Assembly (NCBI RefSeq): GCF_004153445.1
Contig: NZ_SDQC01000001.1
Location: 1 to 64,000 of the forward strand
Direction: 5' to 3'
From: Allopusillimonas soli
Lineage (GTDB): Bacteria > Pseudomonadota > Gammaproteobacteria > Burkholderiales > Burkholderiaceae_B
Length of the DNA stretch: 64,000 nt
Both the position numbers and the translations under genes were made by a program. Positions 63,440 to 64,000 of the stretch are shown in pieces. The notes under the pieces are model-generated. The model worked only from the letters and a program-made list of their open reading frames with translations, was not told the origin of the DNA and searched no databases. Position 1 is the first letter of the stretch, and the number at the start of each line of letters is the position of its first letter.

Positions 63440-64000
63440 CTACTCCTGTGGCTGGAACCCCAGACTCGACCAGAGGTCGAGTACGACACGGACCGTTTCG
63501 TCTATGGTAAGCGAGGACGAATCGACCGTTCGGGCATCGGCCGCCGCAACCAGCGGGGCGTTCGCCCTTGTGCGATCGCGCTCATCGCGCGCGCGCATAC
63601 TTTCCAACAAGTCCGCAAGATTAGCAGAAAATCCCTTTTCCTTCAACTGCTTAGAACGCCTTTCGGCGCGCGCCCGAACATCGGCCACCAGGAAGATTTT
63701 CAAGGGTGCATCCGGGAACACCACCGTGCCCATATCACGGCCGTCCGCCACCAGGCCCGGCGCCATCCGGAAGGCCCTCTGCCGCTCCAGCAGGGCCTGG
63801 CGGACGGGGCCATAGGCGGCCACGCGCGACGCCAGATTGCCCACCTGCTCCTGACGTATCAGCGCAGCCACATCCCTGCCTTCCAGCAGGACCTGTTCGC
63901 CCTGAAAGGCCACATCCAGTTCCTGCGCCACGCGGGCCACGGCCATCTCGTCGTCCGGGTTCGTTCCATTTTGCTGCACGGCCAGCGCCGTCAGGCGATA
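63440..64000 (-). CDS. cmk: Cytidylate kinase, 5' part outside window
   Basis: 186 codons are visible, reading from the window edge as [12 protein letters not shown]. Conserved: [38 protein letters not shown] and [10 protein letters not shown] with [16 protein letters not shown]. It phosphorylates CMP and dCMP. The N-terminal ATP loop lies beyond 64000. Confidence 0.95.
   Translation of the reverse strand, partial: YRLTALAVQQNGTNPDDEMAVARVAQELDVAFQGEQVLLEGRDVAALIRQEQVGNLASRVAAYGPVRQALLERQRAFRMAPGLVADGRDMGTVVFPDAPLKIFLVADVRARAERRSKQLKEKGFSANLADLLESMRARDERDRTRANAPLVAAADARTVDSSSLTIDETVRVVLDLWSSLGFQPQE

Noticed and set aside
1-64000. CRISPR arrays, rRNA and tRNA genes, prophage
   Set aside because: No spaced direct repeats, no rRNA sequence, no cloverleaf or tRNA-like TTCGA region noticed in the gaps, and no phage structural genes.

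Overview
This 64 kb window looks like the chromosome of a betaproteobacterium of the family Alcaligenaceae (Bordetella, Achromobacter or Pusillimonas relatives). That is an inference from gene content: a Bug-type solute receptor, the cmk-rpsA-ihfB-lapAB-hldE1-hldD order, a paaX / paaABCDE-paaN-paaG-paaI-paaK cluster, a cbb3 oxidase operon beside an FNR gene, and high GC over most of the window. No rRNA, tRNA or CRISPR was seen.

Layout. (1) 1-9 kb: a lower-GC accessory block. It starts with the end of an IS3-family element cut by the window edge, then a Bug receptor, and, on the opposite strand, an IclR regulator behind a catabolic operon (MmgE/PrpD, FAH hydrolase, acyl-CoA dehydrogenase, MaoC/FAS1-like hydratase, CitE-like lyase, class III CoA-transferase). 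The enzymes fit activation, hydration and cleavage of a C5 dicarboxylate such as itaconate, mesaconate or methylsuccinate. The same palindrome, ATATCA-N6-TGATAT, lies upstream of both the receptor and the operon. (2) 9-20.5 kb: core genes yhdP-like, glnE, queH, clpB and an fnr gene. (3) 20.5-27.1 kb: a cbb3 oxidase operon, ccoI-like, ccoS, ccoN, ccoO, ccoQ, ccoP, ccoG, ccoH and a small membrane protein, behind a perfect FNR box. Its first gene is the main oddity: a P-type ATPase (CcoI) that keeps all eight membrane helices and the CPC motif but lacks every cytoplasmic domain. (4) 27-35 kb: aceA, queF, then MFS-pgsA-uvrC-nagZ-acpS. (5) 35-44.5 kb: aerobic phenylacetate catabolism with its repressor PaaX; a perfect FNR box covers the -35 of the paaA promoter. 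(6) 44.6-49.9 kb: orn, an M48 protease, rsgA, a Nudix hydrolase, rplS, a candidate small membrane protein behind two tandem LexA-like boxes, and a 1-Cys peroxiredoxin. (7) 50-54 kb: a large acyl-CoA dehydrogenase with etfA and etfB. (8) 54-64 kb: a histone-deacetylase-like amidohydrolase, mltB, cysM, a ComEA-like protein, hldD, hldE1, lapB, lapA, ihfB, rpsA and partial cmk.

Together the genes describe a respiratory, organic-acid- and aromatic-using bacterium with a low-oxygen branch (FNR and cbb3). The sequence suggests that FNR switches on the oxidase operon and may shut off the oxygen-dependent phenylacetate pathway. All promoter and operator calls are from reading the sequence only.
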